Source: Denitratimonas tolerans (GTDB lineage: Bacteria; Pseudomonadota; Gammaproteobacteria; Xanthomonadales; Xanthomonadaceae). From it: 64,000 bases of DNA. Below, piece by piece: positions 53,386 through 63,529 of this stretch. The stretch spans positions 226,444 to 290,443 of the forward strand of contig NZ_JBBDHC010000001.1 in NCBI RefSeq assembly GCF_037203605.1, in the 5' to 3' direction. The translations under genes were made by a program, and so were the position numbers. The number at the start of each line of letters is the position of its first letter. Position 1 is the first letter of the stretch. The notes below the pieces were generated by a model, which saw only the letters and a program-made list of their open reading frames with translations, was not told the origin of the DNA and did not search any database.

Positions 53386-54501
53386 CTACTGGCCCTGCCC
53401 GTAGGCCAGCACGAGGATCAGGACCACGAGCGCCGCGAGCACCGCCAGGGTGATCTTGATCCAGCTCAGAGGATGCCTGCCGGCGATCTTGCCGGTGTAG
53501 CCGTTGGCCACGATCTGGAAGGTGCGCGAGCCGTAGGTGTAGTTGACCAGCCACACCGGCACCAGGATGTGCTTGAAGGTGCGCCCGCGGTACTGGCTTT
53601 GCACCTGCAGGTTGCGCTGGGTGTCGCCGGGCACCTGCGCCGCGCACAGCGCGCGGGTCTTGGACTCCATCTGCGTCATGTTGAGATCGGCGGCGCGGCG
53701 CAGGTCGAGCTGGTAGCGCTCCACCGTCCAGCCACGCACGAACTCCGGCGCGTAGGCGACGAGGTTTGAAGTCGTGGGAAACGGCGCGATCTGGCCCAGC
53801 AGCCCTTCGCCCACGCCCACGGTGCCGGGCACCAGCTCGTCGTCGAAGAAGTGCGTCAGGCCGCCGGCCGCCGGCTCCCAGCGCACCTTGCGCACCTGGC
53901 GCGTCTGCCGCTGGCCGTTCTGCGTATGGGTTTCGGTGACGTAGTAGTAATGCCCGGCCTCGGCGGTCCACGTCGCGGAAACGTGCGCATCGAAGGTCCA
54001 GTACGGCAGGTAGACGCCGTGCAGGGTGTCGGTGAGCGCGCGCGATTTGAGCTTGTTGGGCGCGAACCAGCGGCTGCTGTACCAGCGCCGGATGGCGTCG
54101 CGCACCTGCCCGTCGCTGACCTTGAACGGCAGCAGGCTCTCGGGCGTGATGGCATCGCCCTGATCCTCGTGCGGCACGATGGACGGCGAACCGCAGAACT
54201 CGCAGCGCTGCGCCGCGCGCGTGCCGACGAAGACCGAGATCGCGTGGCAGCTCTGGCACTTGACCTCGTAACGCTCCGCGCCCCAGCCGCGCCCGGCCCT
54301 GGGCTCGTCCAGCGCCTGGATCAGATCGCGCTCGTGGATTTGCGCGCCGGCGCCATCCTCCTGCGCCGGCGACCACGGGGCGGTGGTGCCGCAGTAGGGG
54401 CACACCAGCGCCTGCCGGGCGGCGTTCCACTCCAGATCACCGCCGCACTCCGGGCACGGATGCTTGCCTATGGCGACACGGGTGGGAGCGGATTCGGACA
54501 T
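53386..54501 (-). CDS. Double zinc-ribbon protein with C-terminal membrane anchor
   Basis: This 371-residue protein has two zinc ribbons in the first 110 residues (CPECGG with CPYCG; CQSCH with CEFCGSP), a large beta-rich middle part with VYLPYWTFDAHVSATW and HILVPVWLVNYTYGSRTF, and one membrane helix at the C-terminus (about 345-367) ending YGQGQ. Proteins of this layout are listed as TFIIB-type zinc-ribbon proteins of unknown function and often sit near SPFH genes, as here (231 bp apart). The ATG at 54501 is chosen because the zinc ribbon starts soon after it. Confidence 0.75.
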   Translation of the reverse strand: MSESAPTRVAIGKHPCPECGGDLEWNAARQALVCPYCGTTAPWSPAQEDGAGAQIHERDLIQALDEPRAGRGWGAERYEVKCQSCHAISVFVGTRAAQRCEFCGSPSIVPHEDQGDAITPESLLPFKVSDGQVRDAIRRWYSSRWFAPNKLKSRALTDTLHGVYLPYWTFDAHVSATWTAEAGHYYYVTETHTQNGQRQTRQVRKVRWEPAAGGLTHFFDDELVPGTVGVGEGLLGQIAPFPTTSNLVAYAPEFVRGWTVERYQLDLRRAADLNMTQMESKTRALCAAQVPGDTQRNLQVQSQYRGRTFKHILVPVWLVNYTYGSRTFQIVANGYTGKIAGRHPLSWIKITLAVLAALVVLILVLAYGQGQ

Positions 54502-54520
54502 GGCGGGACCACTGGCTGAT

Positions 54521-54564
54521 CCGTCATCCGTCACTCCGGCCTTGGGCGGAGTGACGGATGATGG
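54521..54564. repeat. REP-like hairpin upstream of the zinc-ribbon gene
   Basis: CCGTCATCCGTCACTCCG and CGGAGTGACGGATGATGG are complementary over 18 bases with one mismatch, with loop GCCTTGGG. This is the 'GTCACTCCGG..CCGGAGTGAC' type of dispersed palindrome. It lies in the 231-bp gap between two minus-strand genes, about 20 bp upstream of the zinc-ribbon start. Confidence 0.7.
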
Positions 54565-54732
54565 TGGGAGACGTTTACGAAACAGGAACGTGCAGGACAC
54601 CTTCCGCGTTGCCCTGATCTCGCCATGCGGCGACGGGGAGGGAAGTGTGCGCCGAAGATGAAGCGGAGGCCGATGGCGGAAAAACCGTCGGCCCGCCGAT
54701 CGCCGCCGCCGCATGCGGCGGCGAACCGACCA

Positions 54733-55803
54733 TCACTCGCCGTGCAGGAAGGCCTCCAGCGCGCTTTTCGCGATGCGGGTGGCGTTGCCGATCTTGCGCG
54801 CCTTCAGCTCGCCGGATTCGATCGAGGCCATCACGTCCTCTACCGAGACACCCAGCGCCTGTGCGGCCTGTTCGGGAGTGAGCACGTCGAGCCCGCCCGC
54901 AGCGGCGGGCGCTGCGGCAACCGGTGCCTGCGGTGCCGCGGGTGGCTGCGCGCCGCCGGTCATGCCCTTCATCATTTCCTGCGCGATGCCGAAACCTACC
55001 GCCATCTGCGCCGGAACCGCGCCCGCGCTGTCGCCGCCCTGCCCCATGCTGGCCCCCATCTGGTACTTCACGTACTCGTTGAGGTTGCCGATCACGCCCA
55101 TGGAGGAGCGCGCATCGATGGCCTTTTCCACCTCCGGCGGCACCGAGACGTTCTCGACGACGAAGGCGGTGATTTCCAGGCCGTACTTGTCGCGCACCGC
55201 GGGGTTGATGATCGGCAGCAGCGCTTCGCCCATTTCCGAGTAGCGCTGGGCGACGTCGAGCGCCGGGATCTTCGCGGTGGCGAGCGCCTCGGAGAAGATG
55301 CTGACGATGCGCGAGCGCATGGTGTCGGCGAACTCGTCGAGGCGGAAGTTCTGGTCGGTGCCGGCGACCTCCTTCAGGAACTTCGGCGGATCGACGATGC
55401 GGAAATCATAGGTGCCGAAGGCGCGCAGGCGCACCACGCCGAAGTCGGCGTCGCGCATCATCACCGGGTTCGAGGTGCCCCACTTGTTGCCGGTGAACAG
55501 GCGCGTGTTGAGATAGTAGACGTCGCACTTGAACGGCGATTCGAAGCCGTGCTTCCAGCCGTAGATGCGCGACAGGATCGGGATGTTCTGGGTGGAAAGC
55601 GTGTGCTTGCCCGGCCCGAACAGGTCTGCGAACTGCCCGGTGGCGACGAACTGCACCATCTGCGATTCGCGCACGATGAGCTGCGCGCCGTTCTTGATGT
55701 TCTTGTCGTCGTCGGGCCAGCGATAGGAGAGCGTGTCGCGCGAGTCATCGGTCCACTCGATGATCTCGATCAGTTCGCCCTTGATGAAATCGAAGATGCC
55801 CAT
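54733..55803 (-). CDS. SPFH-domain protein with C-terminal excisionase-type HTH
   Basis: This 356-residue protein starts MGIFDFIKGELIEIIEW, as in the YdjI/'virion core protein' branch of SPFH proteins. The SPFH domain runs to about residue 235. A Gly/Met/Ala/Pro-rich linker (about 245-305) leads to a C-terminal helix-turn-helix of the excisionase/MerR kind (LTPEQAAQALGVSVEDVMAS, ending KIGNATRIAKSALEAFL). SPFH proteins scaffold membrane or phage-related assemblies; the DNA- or peptide-binding HTH at the end is unusual. It sits beside a zinc-ribbon membrane protein. Function unknown. Confidence 0.82.
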   Translation of the reverse strand: MGIFDFIKGELIEIIEWTDDSRDTLSYRWPDDDKNIKNGAQLIVRESQMVQFVATGQFADLFGPGKHTLSTQNIPILSRIYGWKHGFESPFKCDVYYLNTRLFTGNKWGTSNPVMMRDADFGVVRLRAFGTYDFRIVDPPKFLKEVAGTDQNFRLDEFADTMRSRIVSIFSEALATAKIPALDVAQRYSEMGEALLPIINPAVRDKYGLEITAFVVENVSVPPEVEKAIDARSSMGVIGNLNEYVKYQMGASMGQGGDSAGAVPAQMAVGFGIAQEMMKGMTGGAQPPAAPQAPVAAAPAAAGGLDVLTPEQAAQALGVSVEDVMASIESGELKARKIGNATRIAKSALEAFLHGE

Positions 55804-55888
55804 GACTGCTCCGGGAAAGGGGAGGGTCGATCTTACCGAGATTCGCCGGCTCCCCGCCACGGGCGAGGCTGGGCGGTCGCGCGTGGCC

Positions 55889-57007
55889 TTACGGCGCGTG
55901 CTGCTGCGCCAGATATTCCTCGGACTGCATCTCGATCAGACGGCTCACGGTGCGCTCGAACTCGCGCGCGACGCGGCGGCCGGCGTAGAGCCCGGCAGGT
56001 GCCGCGGCGGCCGAGGCCACCAGCACCACGCCGCGATCGTAGAGCTCGTCGACCAGCAGCACGAAGCGGTAGGCGGGGTCTTCGCTGCTGCGGTCGAACG
56101 TCGGGATGCCGGAAACGATGACGGTGTGGAAGCGGCGCGCGATGTCGATGTAGTCGGCCACCGCGCGCGGGCCGTCGCACAGCGCGGCGAAGTCGAACCA
56201 GACCACGCCGTCGGCCACCTCGCGCACCGCGATCGGGCGTCCGTTCACTTCCAGCGCGCCGCGCTCTTCGTCGACGGCGGCGTGGCGCGCCAGCCGCGAA
56301 AAGACCGCCGCAAGCGCGGCTTCGGCGGCATCGCCCGGCGGCGTCTGCCAGACGCTGGCGCGGGTCAGCGCGCGCAGCCGGTAATCGAGCGGGCTGTGCA
56401 GCTCGTACACCCGACAGTGGGCCTGGAGTTCGATGATGGCGGGCAGGAATCTGGCGCGCTGCAGGCCGCCCTTGTAGAGGTTTTCCGGCGCGGTGTTGGA
56501 GGTGGTGACGACGGTCACGCCGCGCGAAAAAAGCTGATCGAGCAGGCGCGCCAGCAGCATCGCATCGCCGATGTCGAGCACGAAGAATTCGTCCAGGCAC
56601 AGCACGCGGAACTCCCGCGCACAGTCGGCCGCCACCTGCACCAGCGGGTCGGCGTGTTCGCCCAGGGCGCGGATGCGCGCGTGGATTTCGCCCATGAAGC
56701 GGTGGTAGTGGACGCGCCGCTTGGGCACGCCGCCCAGGTGCGAGTAGAACAGGTCCATCAGGAAGGTCTTGCCGCGCCCGACGCCGCCCCACAGGTACAG
56801 GCCGCGCACCGGTGTCTCGCGGCGCAGGCGGCGCGCCAGTTTCGCCAGGGTGCCGGCCTCCTCGCGCGCGCGAAGCTCGTCGTGGATGCGATCCAGCTCG
56901 CCCAGCACCTCGCGCTGCACCGGATCGGCCTGCCACAGCCCCGCCGCCACGCCGGCCTCGTAGGCGGCGCTGGGCCGCATCGGGGTCTGGTCGAGCGGCG
57001 GGCTCAC
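55889..57007 (-). CDS. zapE: Cell division protein ZapE (AFG1-like ATPase)
   Basis: This 372-residue AAA-type ATPase of the ZapE/AFG1 family has Walker A GGVGRGKTFLMDLF (about 74-87), VHYHRFM, Walker B region VLCLDEFFVLDIGDAM and sensor TTSNTAPENLY. ZapE binds the Z ring and helps division under stress or low oxygen. The GTG start at 57007 overlaps the stop of the upstream hydrolase gene (GTGA); an ATG nine codons later is an alternative start. It lies downstream of the hydrolase in one transcript. Confidence 0.93.
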   Translation of the reverse strand: MSPPLDQTPMRPSAAYEAGVAAGLWQADPVQREVLGELDRIHDELRAREEAGTLAKLARRLRRETPVRGLYLWGGVGRGKTFLMDLFYSHLGGVPKRRVHYHRFMGEIHARIRALGEHADPLVQVAADCAREFRVLCLDEFFVLDIGDAMLLARLLDQLFSRGVTVVTTSNTAPENLYKGGLQRARFLPAIIELQAHCRVYELHSPLDYRLRALTRASVWQTPPGDAAEAALAAVFSRLARHAAVDEERGALEVNGRPIAVREVADGVVWFDFAALCDGPRAVADYIDIARRFHTVIVSGIPTFDRSSEDPAYRFVLLVDELYDRGVVLVASAAAAPAGLYAGRRVAREFERTVSRLIEMQSEEYLAQQHAP

Positions 57008-57684
57008 GCGACCGCGGGCGGCAGGTTGGCGCGCACGCCGTTCTTCACCACGCCGCGCAGGTCCATCATGCGGCGGTGGAAGAAATGGCTGGCCTCGGGC
57101 ATCCGCACCAGCGCGGGCGGGTCTTCCATCGCCTCGATCCAGTCGTAGACCGCCTTCGGCTCGACCACCTCGTCATCCTCGCCCTGGATCACCAGCCACG
57201 GGCAGGGCGGCGCGATGGCGGCGGAGAAATCCCAGCGGCCCACGGGCGGCGCGACCGAGATCATCTGCTTCACCGGCAGGTGGCGCGCGCCCAGAAGGGC
57301 GACATAGCTGCCGAAGGAGAAGCCGGCCAGCCAGAGCGCATCGCCCGGACGGGTGCGGCCCACCCATTCGGCCACCGCCAGAAGATCCAGGGTTTCTCCG
57401 CGCCCTTCGTCGTACTCGCCCGCCGACTCGCCAACGCCGCGGAAGTTGAAGCGCACCGTGGTCAGGCCCAGCTCGCGCAGGCTGCGCGCGACCATGGTCA
57501 CCACCTTGTTGTGCATGGTGCCGCCGTGCAGCGGATGCGGGTGGCAGACGACGGCAACGCCGCGCCGCGCGCACTCCGGCTCGGGATGTTCGACGATCAC
57601 CTCCAGCACGCCGGCCGGACCGGGCAGGTGCAGCGAAGCGTCGGCGTCGGGGAAGGCTTCGAGGGGCGTGTTCACGACACCCAT
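57004..57684 (-). CDS. Alpha/beta hydrolase, serine-hydrolase type
   Basis: This 226-residue cytoplasmic hydrolase has HPHPLHGGTMHNKVV (oxyanion region), FNFRGVGESAGEYDEG and a nucleophile elbow GFSFGSY near residue 122; GEDDEVV and SHFFHRRM hold the likely Asp and His. It belongs to the family often annotated as CocE/alpha-beta hydrolases of 210-230 residues with HPHP near the start. Substrate unknown. The stop overlaps the zapE start by 4 bp. Confidence 0.85.
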   Translation of the reverse strand: MGVVNTPLEAFPDADASLHLPGPAGVLEVIVEHPEPECARRGVAVVCHPHPLHGGTMHNKVVTMVARSLRELGLTTVRFNFRGVGESAGEYDEGRGETLDLLAVAEWVGRTRPGDALWLAGFSFGSYVALLGARHLPVKQMISVAPPVGRWDFSAAIAPPCPWLVIQGEDDEVVEPKAVYDWIEAMEDPPALVRMPEASHFFHRRMMDLRGVVKNGVRANLPPAVA

Positions 57685-57745
57685 CCGGAAAAGGGAAAGG
57701 CTTGCATGATACCGGGGTCGCCGGGGCGATCACACGGCGCGCGGG

Positions 57746-59536
57746 CTACCGCCCCATGTCCAGCACCAGCACCAGCGGATCGTGGTCGGAAGAGCGGTAC
57801 GGATCGGGTGCGTACCAGGCCTTGTCGCGGTTGCGGGTCTGGAAATCGAAGGCTTCCGATTCGTCGGCATTGATGTGCCACTCCACCGCCGCGCGCAGGC
57901 GCTCGTGCAGGCCGGCGGACAGCAGGGCGTGGTCGAGCCGGCCGCTGAACCCGCGATAGTTGAAGCTGTAGGGGCGCGCCTCGCCTACCGGATCGAAGAC
58001 ATCGCGCCAGCCGGCCTCGATCAGCGCGCGAACCGGATCCTCGCGCCCATAGCTGTTGAGATCGCCCAGGATCACGGTGCCGTGCGACGCCTGGCCGGTG
58101 GGATCGGCCTTGAGCCAGGCATCGAGCGCGCGCGCGGCGGCCACGCGCGAGGCGTTCCAGCAGGACTGGCCGTCGCGCTGGTCGGCATCGTCCGCCTCGG
58201 CCTCGGTGCACCCTTTTGATTTGAAGTGGTTGGCCACCACCACCAGGCGCGCACCGCCCTGGCGCAGCTCGAAGGCCTGCGCCAGCGGTGCCCGATGGCG
58301 CTCGGAAAAGGCACCTTCGACGGTTGCTGCGGCCGCGCCCAGCGGCGCGACACGGCCCTCGCGGTAGATCATCGCCACGCGGATCACGTCCATGCCCGGC
58401 CCCTGGCCGGCATCGACCAGGCGATAGCCGCCCTCGGGCCACTGCGCGTTCAGCGCCGCCACCAGCTGGGCCAGGCTGCTGCTGCGGCCGAAACCGTCGT
58501 TTTCCACCTCCATCAGCGCCGCGATGTCCGGCCGGATGCCGAGGATCGCCGCGACCAGCTTGTCGCGCTGGCGGTTCATCTCGCCGATGCCGGCGGCACC
58601 GCGCGGGGTGGGAAATCCGTGCCCCTTCCCATCACCGTTGAACCAGTTGAACAGGTTGAAGCTCGCCACGCGCAGGCCGTCGGGCAGCTCCGGCGCGGGC
58701 GGGCGCGGTGCCTGCTCGATGCGCTCGAGCGCTTCGGTGAGCTGGAGACGCCAGCCCCAGGCGTGCTGCAGGATGCCCTCGGCACCGTGCACGATGCTGC
58801 CGCTGCGCAGCGGTGCCTGCGCCGAAAGCGGCTCGGGCAGGTACCACAGGCTCCTGGGATATTCGACGCTGCGATTGTCGTCGAGCACCAGCCGACGGCG
58901 CGCGTTGTCCGCGTCCACCGTCTGGGTACCGCTGCCGGGCGCATGGCGCTCGGTGGGGGTGAACAGGCGCGGGCCGAAGCTTGTGACCAGTTCGCCGTAG
59001 CGCAGCAAGCCGTCGTTGCCGCTCACCGTCAGCGGCACGTCGATGCGCAGCCACATGCCTTCCAGCCGTTCCCAGTCTTCGGTGCGCGCCGGGGCCTGGG
59101 TGATCGTGGTGACGGGTGCCGCACCGCGCCCGAGCACTTCCACCGCGCTGGCCTGGATCGTGGTCTGCGATCCACCGCCGGCGGCGACTTCCGCCACCGT
59201 GCCCGAGACCCTGACGCGCTCGCCGCGGCGCACCTTGGGCGTGCTGCCGCGCGGCCAGGCCACGAAAATGCCGTCCGAAGTCGCCGGATCGCCGTCGTCC
59301 TCGCCGACGGCATCCTGCATGAAGAAGCCGTCCATGCCCGACACGAAGTTGCCGGTGACCACACCCTGCACCTCGACCCGCTGGTCGAGGTACGGGCTGA
59401 TCGCTTCCGCACCCTGAATCCGCCCGATGGGCAGGGATTCGGTTGCCGTCCCGGTCTCGGAGCCGTCCGACACCGCCGCACCACATCCCGCCAGCGCAAC
59501 GGCCACCAAGACCCCGCAGATCATCCGGCCCGTCAT
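57746..59536 (-). CDS. ExeM/NucH-family extracellular endonuclease, lipoprotein
   Basis: This 596-residue protein has a lipoprotein signal (MTGRMICGVLVAVALAGCGA, lipobox LAGC), an OB-fold/lamin-tail-like region (about 35-260; VEVQGVVTGNF) and a C-terminal endonuclease/exonuclease/phosphatase domain (about 285-596). Catalytic-type motifs are LRVASFNLFNWF, ALMEVENDGFG, VVANHFKSKG, VILGDLNSYG and YRSSDHDPLVL. The family is found as secreted or surface nucleases that degrade extracellular DNA for nutrients or biofilm dispersal. It stands 61 bp after the cytochrome c5 gene on the same strand. Confidence 0.9.
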   Translation of the reverse strand: MTGRMICGVLVAVALAGCGAAVSDGSETGTATESLPIGRIQGAEAISPYLDQRVEVQGVVTGNFVSGMDGFFMQDAVGEDDGDPATSDGIFVAWPRGSTPKVRRGERVRVSGTVAEVAAGGGSQTTIQASAVEVLGRGAAPVTTITQAPARTEDWERLEGMWLRIDVPLTVSGNDGLLRYGELVTSFGPRLFTPTERHAPGSGTQTVDADNARRRLVLDDNRSVEYPRSLWYLPEPLSAQAPLRSGSIVHGAEGILQHAWGWRLQLTEALERIEQAPRPPAPELPDGLRVASFNLFNWFNGDGKGHGFPTPRGAAGIGEMNRQRDKLVAAILGIRPDIAALMEVENDGFGRSSSLAQLVAALNAQWPEGGYRLVDAGQGPGMDVIRVAMIYREGRVAPLGAAAATVEGAFSERHRAPLAQAFELRQGGARLVVVANHFKSKGCTEAEADDADQRDGQSCWNASRVAAARALDAWLKADPTGQASHGTVILGDLNSYGREDPVRALIEAGWRDVFDPVGEARPYSFNYRGFSGRLDHALLSAGLHERLRAAVEWHINADESEAFDFQTRNRDKAWYAPDPYRSSDHDPLVLVLDMGR

Positions 59537-59599
59537 GACGACTCCTCTACAGACGACAACGCCGCCCGAAGGCGGCGCTGCCGGGCGAATGCGCCAAGC

Positions 59600-60112
59600 T
59601 TACTTCAGGTTGTCGATCATCCAGCGCACCGCGGCCTCGGCCTGCGCATCCGACAGGGCCGGATTGCCGCCGCGCGCGGGCATCAGGCCGGCGCTGCCGG
59701 TAAAGCCGTCGATCGAGTGCCGGATCAGCGTGTCGATCCCCTGCGCGATGCGTGCATCCCAGTGGCCGTGGTCGAGCGTGGGCGCGCCGCCCGCACCGGT
59801 GCCGTGGCAGGCACTGCAGAGCTTGTCGTAGATCACCGCGCCATCGAGCGTGCCGTCGTAGGCGGCCGTGGCGCTCGCTGCCGCCTTGGCCTGCTCGGCC
59901 GCCGCCGCGGCTGCCGCCGCGCCCGAGGCACCCGCGTACACCGCACCCACCGGCTTGATGCGCTGAAGGGTTCGCGCCTGCGCGGTCGGATCGGCATCGC
60001 GCGGCTGGGTCTTTCCGATGAAGTAGCCCAGGGTCATGAGGCACAGCCCCAGACCGATGAGGAACAGGATCACCATCGAAAACCGCTTCAGGAACTCGGA
60101 ATCGTTGTTCAC
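59600..60112 (-). CDS. Membrane-anchored cytochrome c5
   Basis: This 170-residue protein has one N-terminal membrane helix (about 12-32), an Ala-rich linker (about 58-82) and a mono-haem domain with CSACH near residue 99 and a Met ligand in GLMPARGG. The domain type is cytochrome c5. It likely moves electrons between the bc1 complex and an oxidase. The GTG start at 60112 is chosen by the conserved MNNDSEFLKRF start. A good promoter lies 48 bp upstream. Confidence 0.87.
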   Translation of the reverse strand: MNNDSEFLKRFSMVILFLIGLGLCLMTLGYFIGKTQPRDADPTAQARTLQRIKPVGAVYAGASGAAAAAAAAEQAKAAASATAAYDGTLDGAVIYDKLCSACHGTGAGGAPTLDHGHWDARIAQGIDTLIRHSIDGFTGSAGLMPARGGNPALSDAQAEAAVRWMIDNLK

Positions 60113-60159
60113 GCGACACCCTCTGGCTTGTGGCAGGCGGCAAAAGACCGGACTTTTGG

Positions 60160-60187
60160 ATTATAGACACGGCCGCAGCCATGAGAA
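60160..60187 (-). promoter_or_regulatory. Promoter of the cytochrome c5 gene
   Basis: On the minus strand TTCTCA (60187-60182) and a perfect TATAAT (60165-60160) are 16 bp apart. Transcription would start near 60153, leaving a leader of about 40 nt. Confidence 0.6.
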
Positions 60188-60286
60188 AGCGCCGGGCCCC
60201 GCGCGCGGGCGCGAAGTGCGCCCCGGCACCGGCTGGGCTAGGCTGTCCGGCGTGCCGGTCGCAGGATCGTGACAGGAGATTGGACC

Positions 60287-61231
60287 ATGGCGACACGCCG
60301 TACCTTCCTCGCAGACACCGCCGTCGCGCTGGGCGCGCTGGCGATGGTGCCGGGCGGACTGCTGGCGGCAGGGCGGGCCGATCCCCTGACCCGCGCCATT
60401 CCCGCCACCGGCGAGCGCCTGCCGATCATTGGTCTGGGCAGTTCGGCCACCTTTGCGCAGGCCGCTGCCGGCGGGGACTTCGACGCGCTGCGCACGGTGC
60501 TGCAGCGCCTGGCCGAATCGGGCGGGCGCGTTTTCGACACCGCGCCCGGGTACGGTGCCGCCGAAGCGGTGGCCGGCGGCCTGGTGCGCGAGCTCGGCAT
60601 CGCGAACCGGCTCTTCTGGGCGACCAAGCTCAACGTCGCCCCGCGCGGCGGCAGGGCCGATCCCGAAGCGGCGCGACGCCAGCTCGACGCCTCCTTCGAG
60701 CGCGTCGGCAAATCGCCCATCGATCTGGTGCAGGTCCACAACATGGGCGACCTGGACACGCAACTGCCGATCCTGCGTGAGGCCAGGCAGGACGGCCGGA
60801 TTCGCCACATCGGCGCAACGACCACCTTCGCCACCCAGTACGAATCGCTCGAACAGGCCATGCGCGAGCGCTCGCTGGACTTCATCGGCACCAACTATGC
60901 GATCGACGACCGCGAGGCGGAAAAAACCTTTCTGCCGCTGGCGGCGGAACGCGGCATCGCGGTGCTGGCATACGCGCCGTTCGGCCGCACCCGGCTGTGG
61001 TCGCGCGTGGCCGGCCATGCGCTGCCGGACTGGGCCGCCGAATTCGGCGCGCAGACCTGGGGGCAATTTTTCCTCAAGTTCGTCGCGAGCCATCCCGCGG
61101 TCACGGCCATCACCCCGGCCACCCGCCGGCTGGCCAACCTCGAAGACAACCTCGCAGCGGGATTCGGACCGCTGCCGGATGCCGACCTGCGCCGACGCAT
61201 GATCGCGCTGATCGACGCCCTGCCGCAGTAG
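60287..61231 (+). CDS. Aldo/keto reductase with Tat signal
   Basis: This 314-residue protein has a twin-arginine signal (MATRRTFLADTAVALGALAM) followed by an AKR barrel: GLGSSATFAQ, FDTAPGYGAAEAV (catalytic Asp/Tyr), WATKLNV (Lys) and QVHNMGD (His). It should be exported folded with its NADP(H) or act as a cofactor-bound periplasmic protein. The ATG at 60287 follows AGGAG. It is convergent with groEL, sharing a bidirectional terminator. Substrate unknown. Confidence 0.87.
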   Translation: MATRRTFLADTAVALGALAMVPGGLLAAGRADPLTRAIPATGERLPIIGLGSSATFAQAAAGGDFDALRTVLQRLAESGGRVFDTAPGYGAAEAVAGGLVRELGIANRLFWATKLNVAPRGGRADPEAARRQLDASFERVGKSPIDLVQVHNMGDLDTQLPILREARQDGRIRHIGATTTFATQYESLEQAMRERSLDFIGTNYAIDDREAEKTFLPLAAERGIAVLAYAPFGRTRLWSRVAGHALPDWAAEFGAQTWGQFFLKFVASHPAVTAITPATRRLANLEDNLAAGFGPLPDADLRRRMIALIDALPQ

Positions 61232-61299
61232 CGCACCGCCGGAACCTGGCGGATTCAACCCTGAAGTGCAATTTCCTGTGACAGAAAATTTGCACGAAA

Positions 61300-61327
61300 A
61301 AAAGCCCCGCTTCGCTGCGGGGCTTTT
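61300..61327. terminator. Bidirectional terminator between aldo/keto reductase and groEL
   Basis: GCCCCGC (61304-61310) and GCGGGGC (61317-61323) form a stem with loop TTCGCT, flanked by seven A on the left and TTTT on the right. It therefore serves the plus-strand reductase and the minus-strand groEL remnant alike. A further GTGCAA/TTGCAC pair lies just to its left (61266-61294). Confidence 0.85.
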
Positions 61328-61359
61328 CGTGTTGCTTCGGAAAGTACGGGAAAGCCGGA

Positions 61360-62651
<1,292 letters not shown>

Positions 62652-62661
<10 letters not shown>

Positions 62662-63497
62662 CCTCGGTCTCTGGCGTCGCGACTGCGAAATTTCGCGAGG
62701 GTTTCCGAGAAGGTGATTGCGCTTCGCAGATCTCCAGGCGCGTGGGTGCGGACGTAGTCAGCGCCATTGCCGATCGCGTGAAGTTCCGCCGCAAGGCTCG
62801 CTGGACCCAGATCCTTTACAGGAAGGCCAACGGTGGCGCCCAAGAAGGATTTCCGCGACACCGAGACCAATAGCGGAAGCCCCAACGCCGACTTCAGCTT
62901 TTGAAGGTTCGACAGCACGTGCAGCGATGTTTCCGGTGCGGGGCTCAAGAAAAATCCCATCCCCGGATCGAGGATGAGCCGGTCGGCAGCGACCCCGCTC
63001 CGTCGCAAGGCGGAAACCCGCGCCTCGAAGAACCGCACAATCTCGTCGAGCGCGTCTTCGGGTCGAAGGTGACCGGTGCGGGTGGCGATGCCATCCCGCT
63101 GCGCTGAGTGCATAACCACCAGCCTGCAGTCCGCCTCAGCAATATCGGGATAGAGCGCAGGGTCAGGAAATCCTTGGATATCGTTCAGGTAGCCCACGCC
63201 GCGCTTGAGCGCATAGCGCTGGGTTTCCGGTTGGAAGCTGTCGATTGAAACACGGTGCATCTGATCGGACAGGGCGTCTAAGAGCGGCGCAATACGTCTG
63301 ATCTCATCGGCCGGCGATACAGGCCTCGCGTCCGGATGGCTGGCGGCCGGTCCGACATCCACGACGTCTGATCCGACTCGCAGCATTTCGATCGCCGCGG
63401 TGACAGCGCCGGCGGGGTCTAGCCGCCGGCTCTCATCGAAGAAGGAGTCCTCGGTGAGATTCAGAATGCCGAACACCGTCACCCTGCTGCGTAACAT
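62652..63497 (-). CDS. sul1: Sul1 sulfonamide-resistant dihydropteroate synthase, fused at both ends
   Basis: The 281-residue product is Sul1 from VTVFGILNLTEDSFFDESRR to RSRDARDRG. It makes dihydropteroate but does not bind sulfonamides well. Both ends are altered. The normal start Met is replaced by MLRSR, the first five codons of attI1 leader ORF-11 with its GGAG ribosome site. The last four residues (LDHA) are replaced by WI where the gene joins groEL. The catalytic core (DVGPAASHPDARPVSP; RVSIDSFQPE; DPGMGFFLSP; SVSRKSFLG) is complete, so activity is likely. The sequence is less GC-rich than the host DNA. qacEdelta1, the usual neighbour, is absent. Confidence 0.96.
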
Positions 63498-63529
63498 CGT
63501 TGCTGCTCCATAACATCAAACATCGACCC
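63482..63529 (-). mobile_element. Remnant of class 1 integron 5'-CS/attI1 with ORF-11 start
   Basis: On the minus strand the 48 bases run from GGGTCGATGTTTGATG through GGAGCAGCAACG and ATGTTACGCAGCAGGG. They agree with the attI1 region of class 1 integrons as I remember it. The recombination point (GTTAGGC) and the Pc and P2 promoters and intI1 are absent. ORF-11 starts in it and continues in frame into sul1. It is joined on one side to the transposase-linked end and on the other to sul1. Confidence 0.85.
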
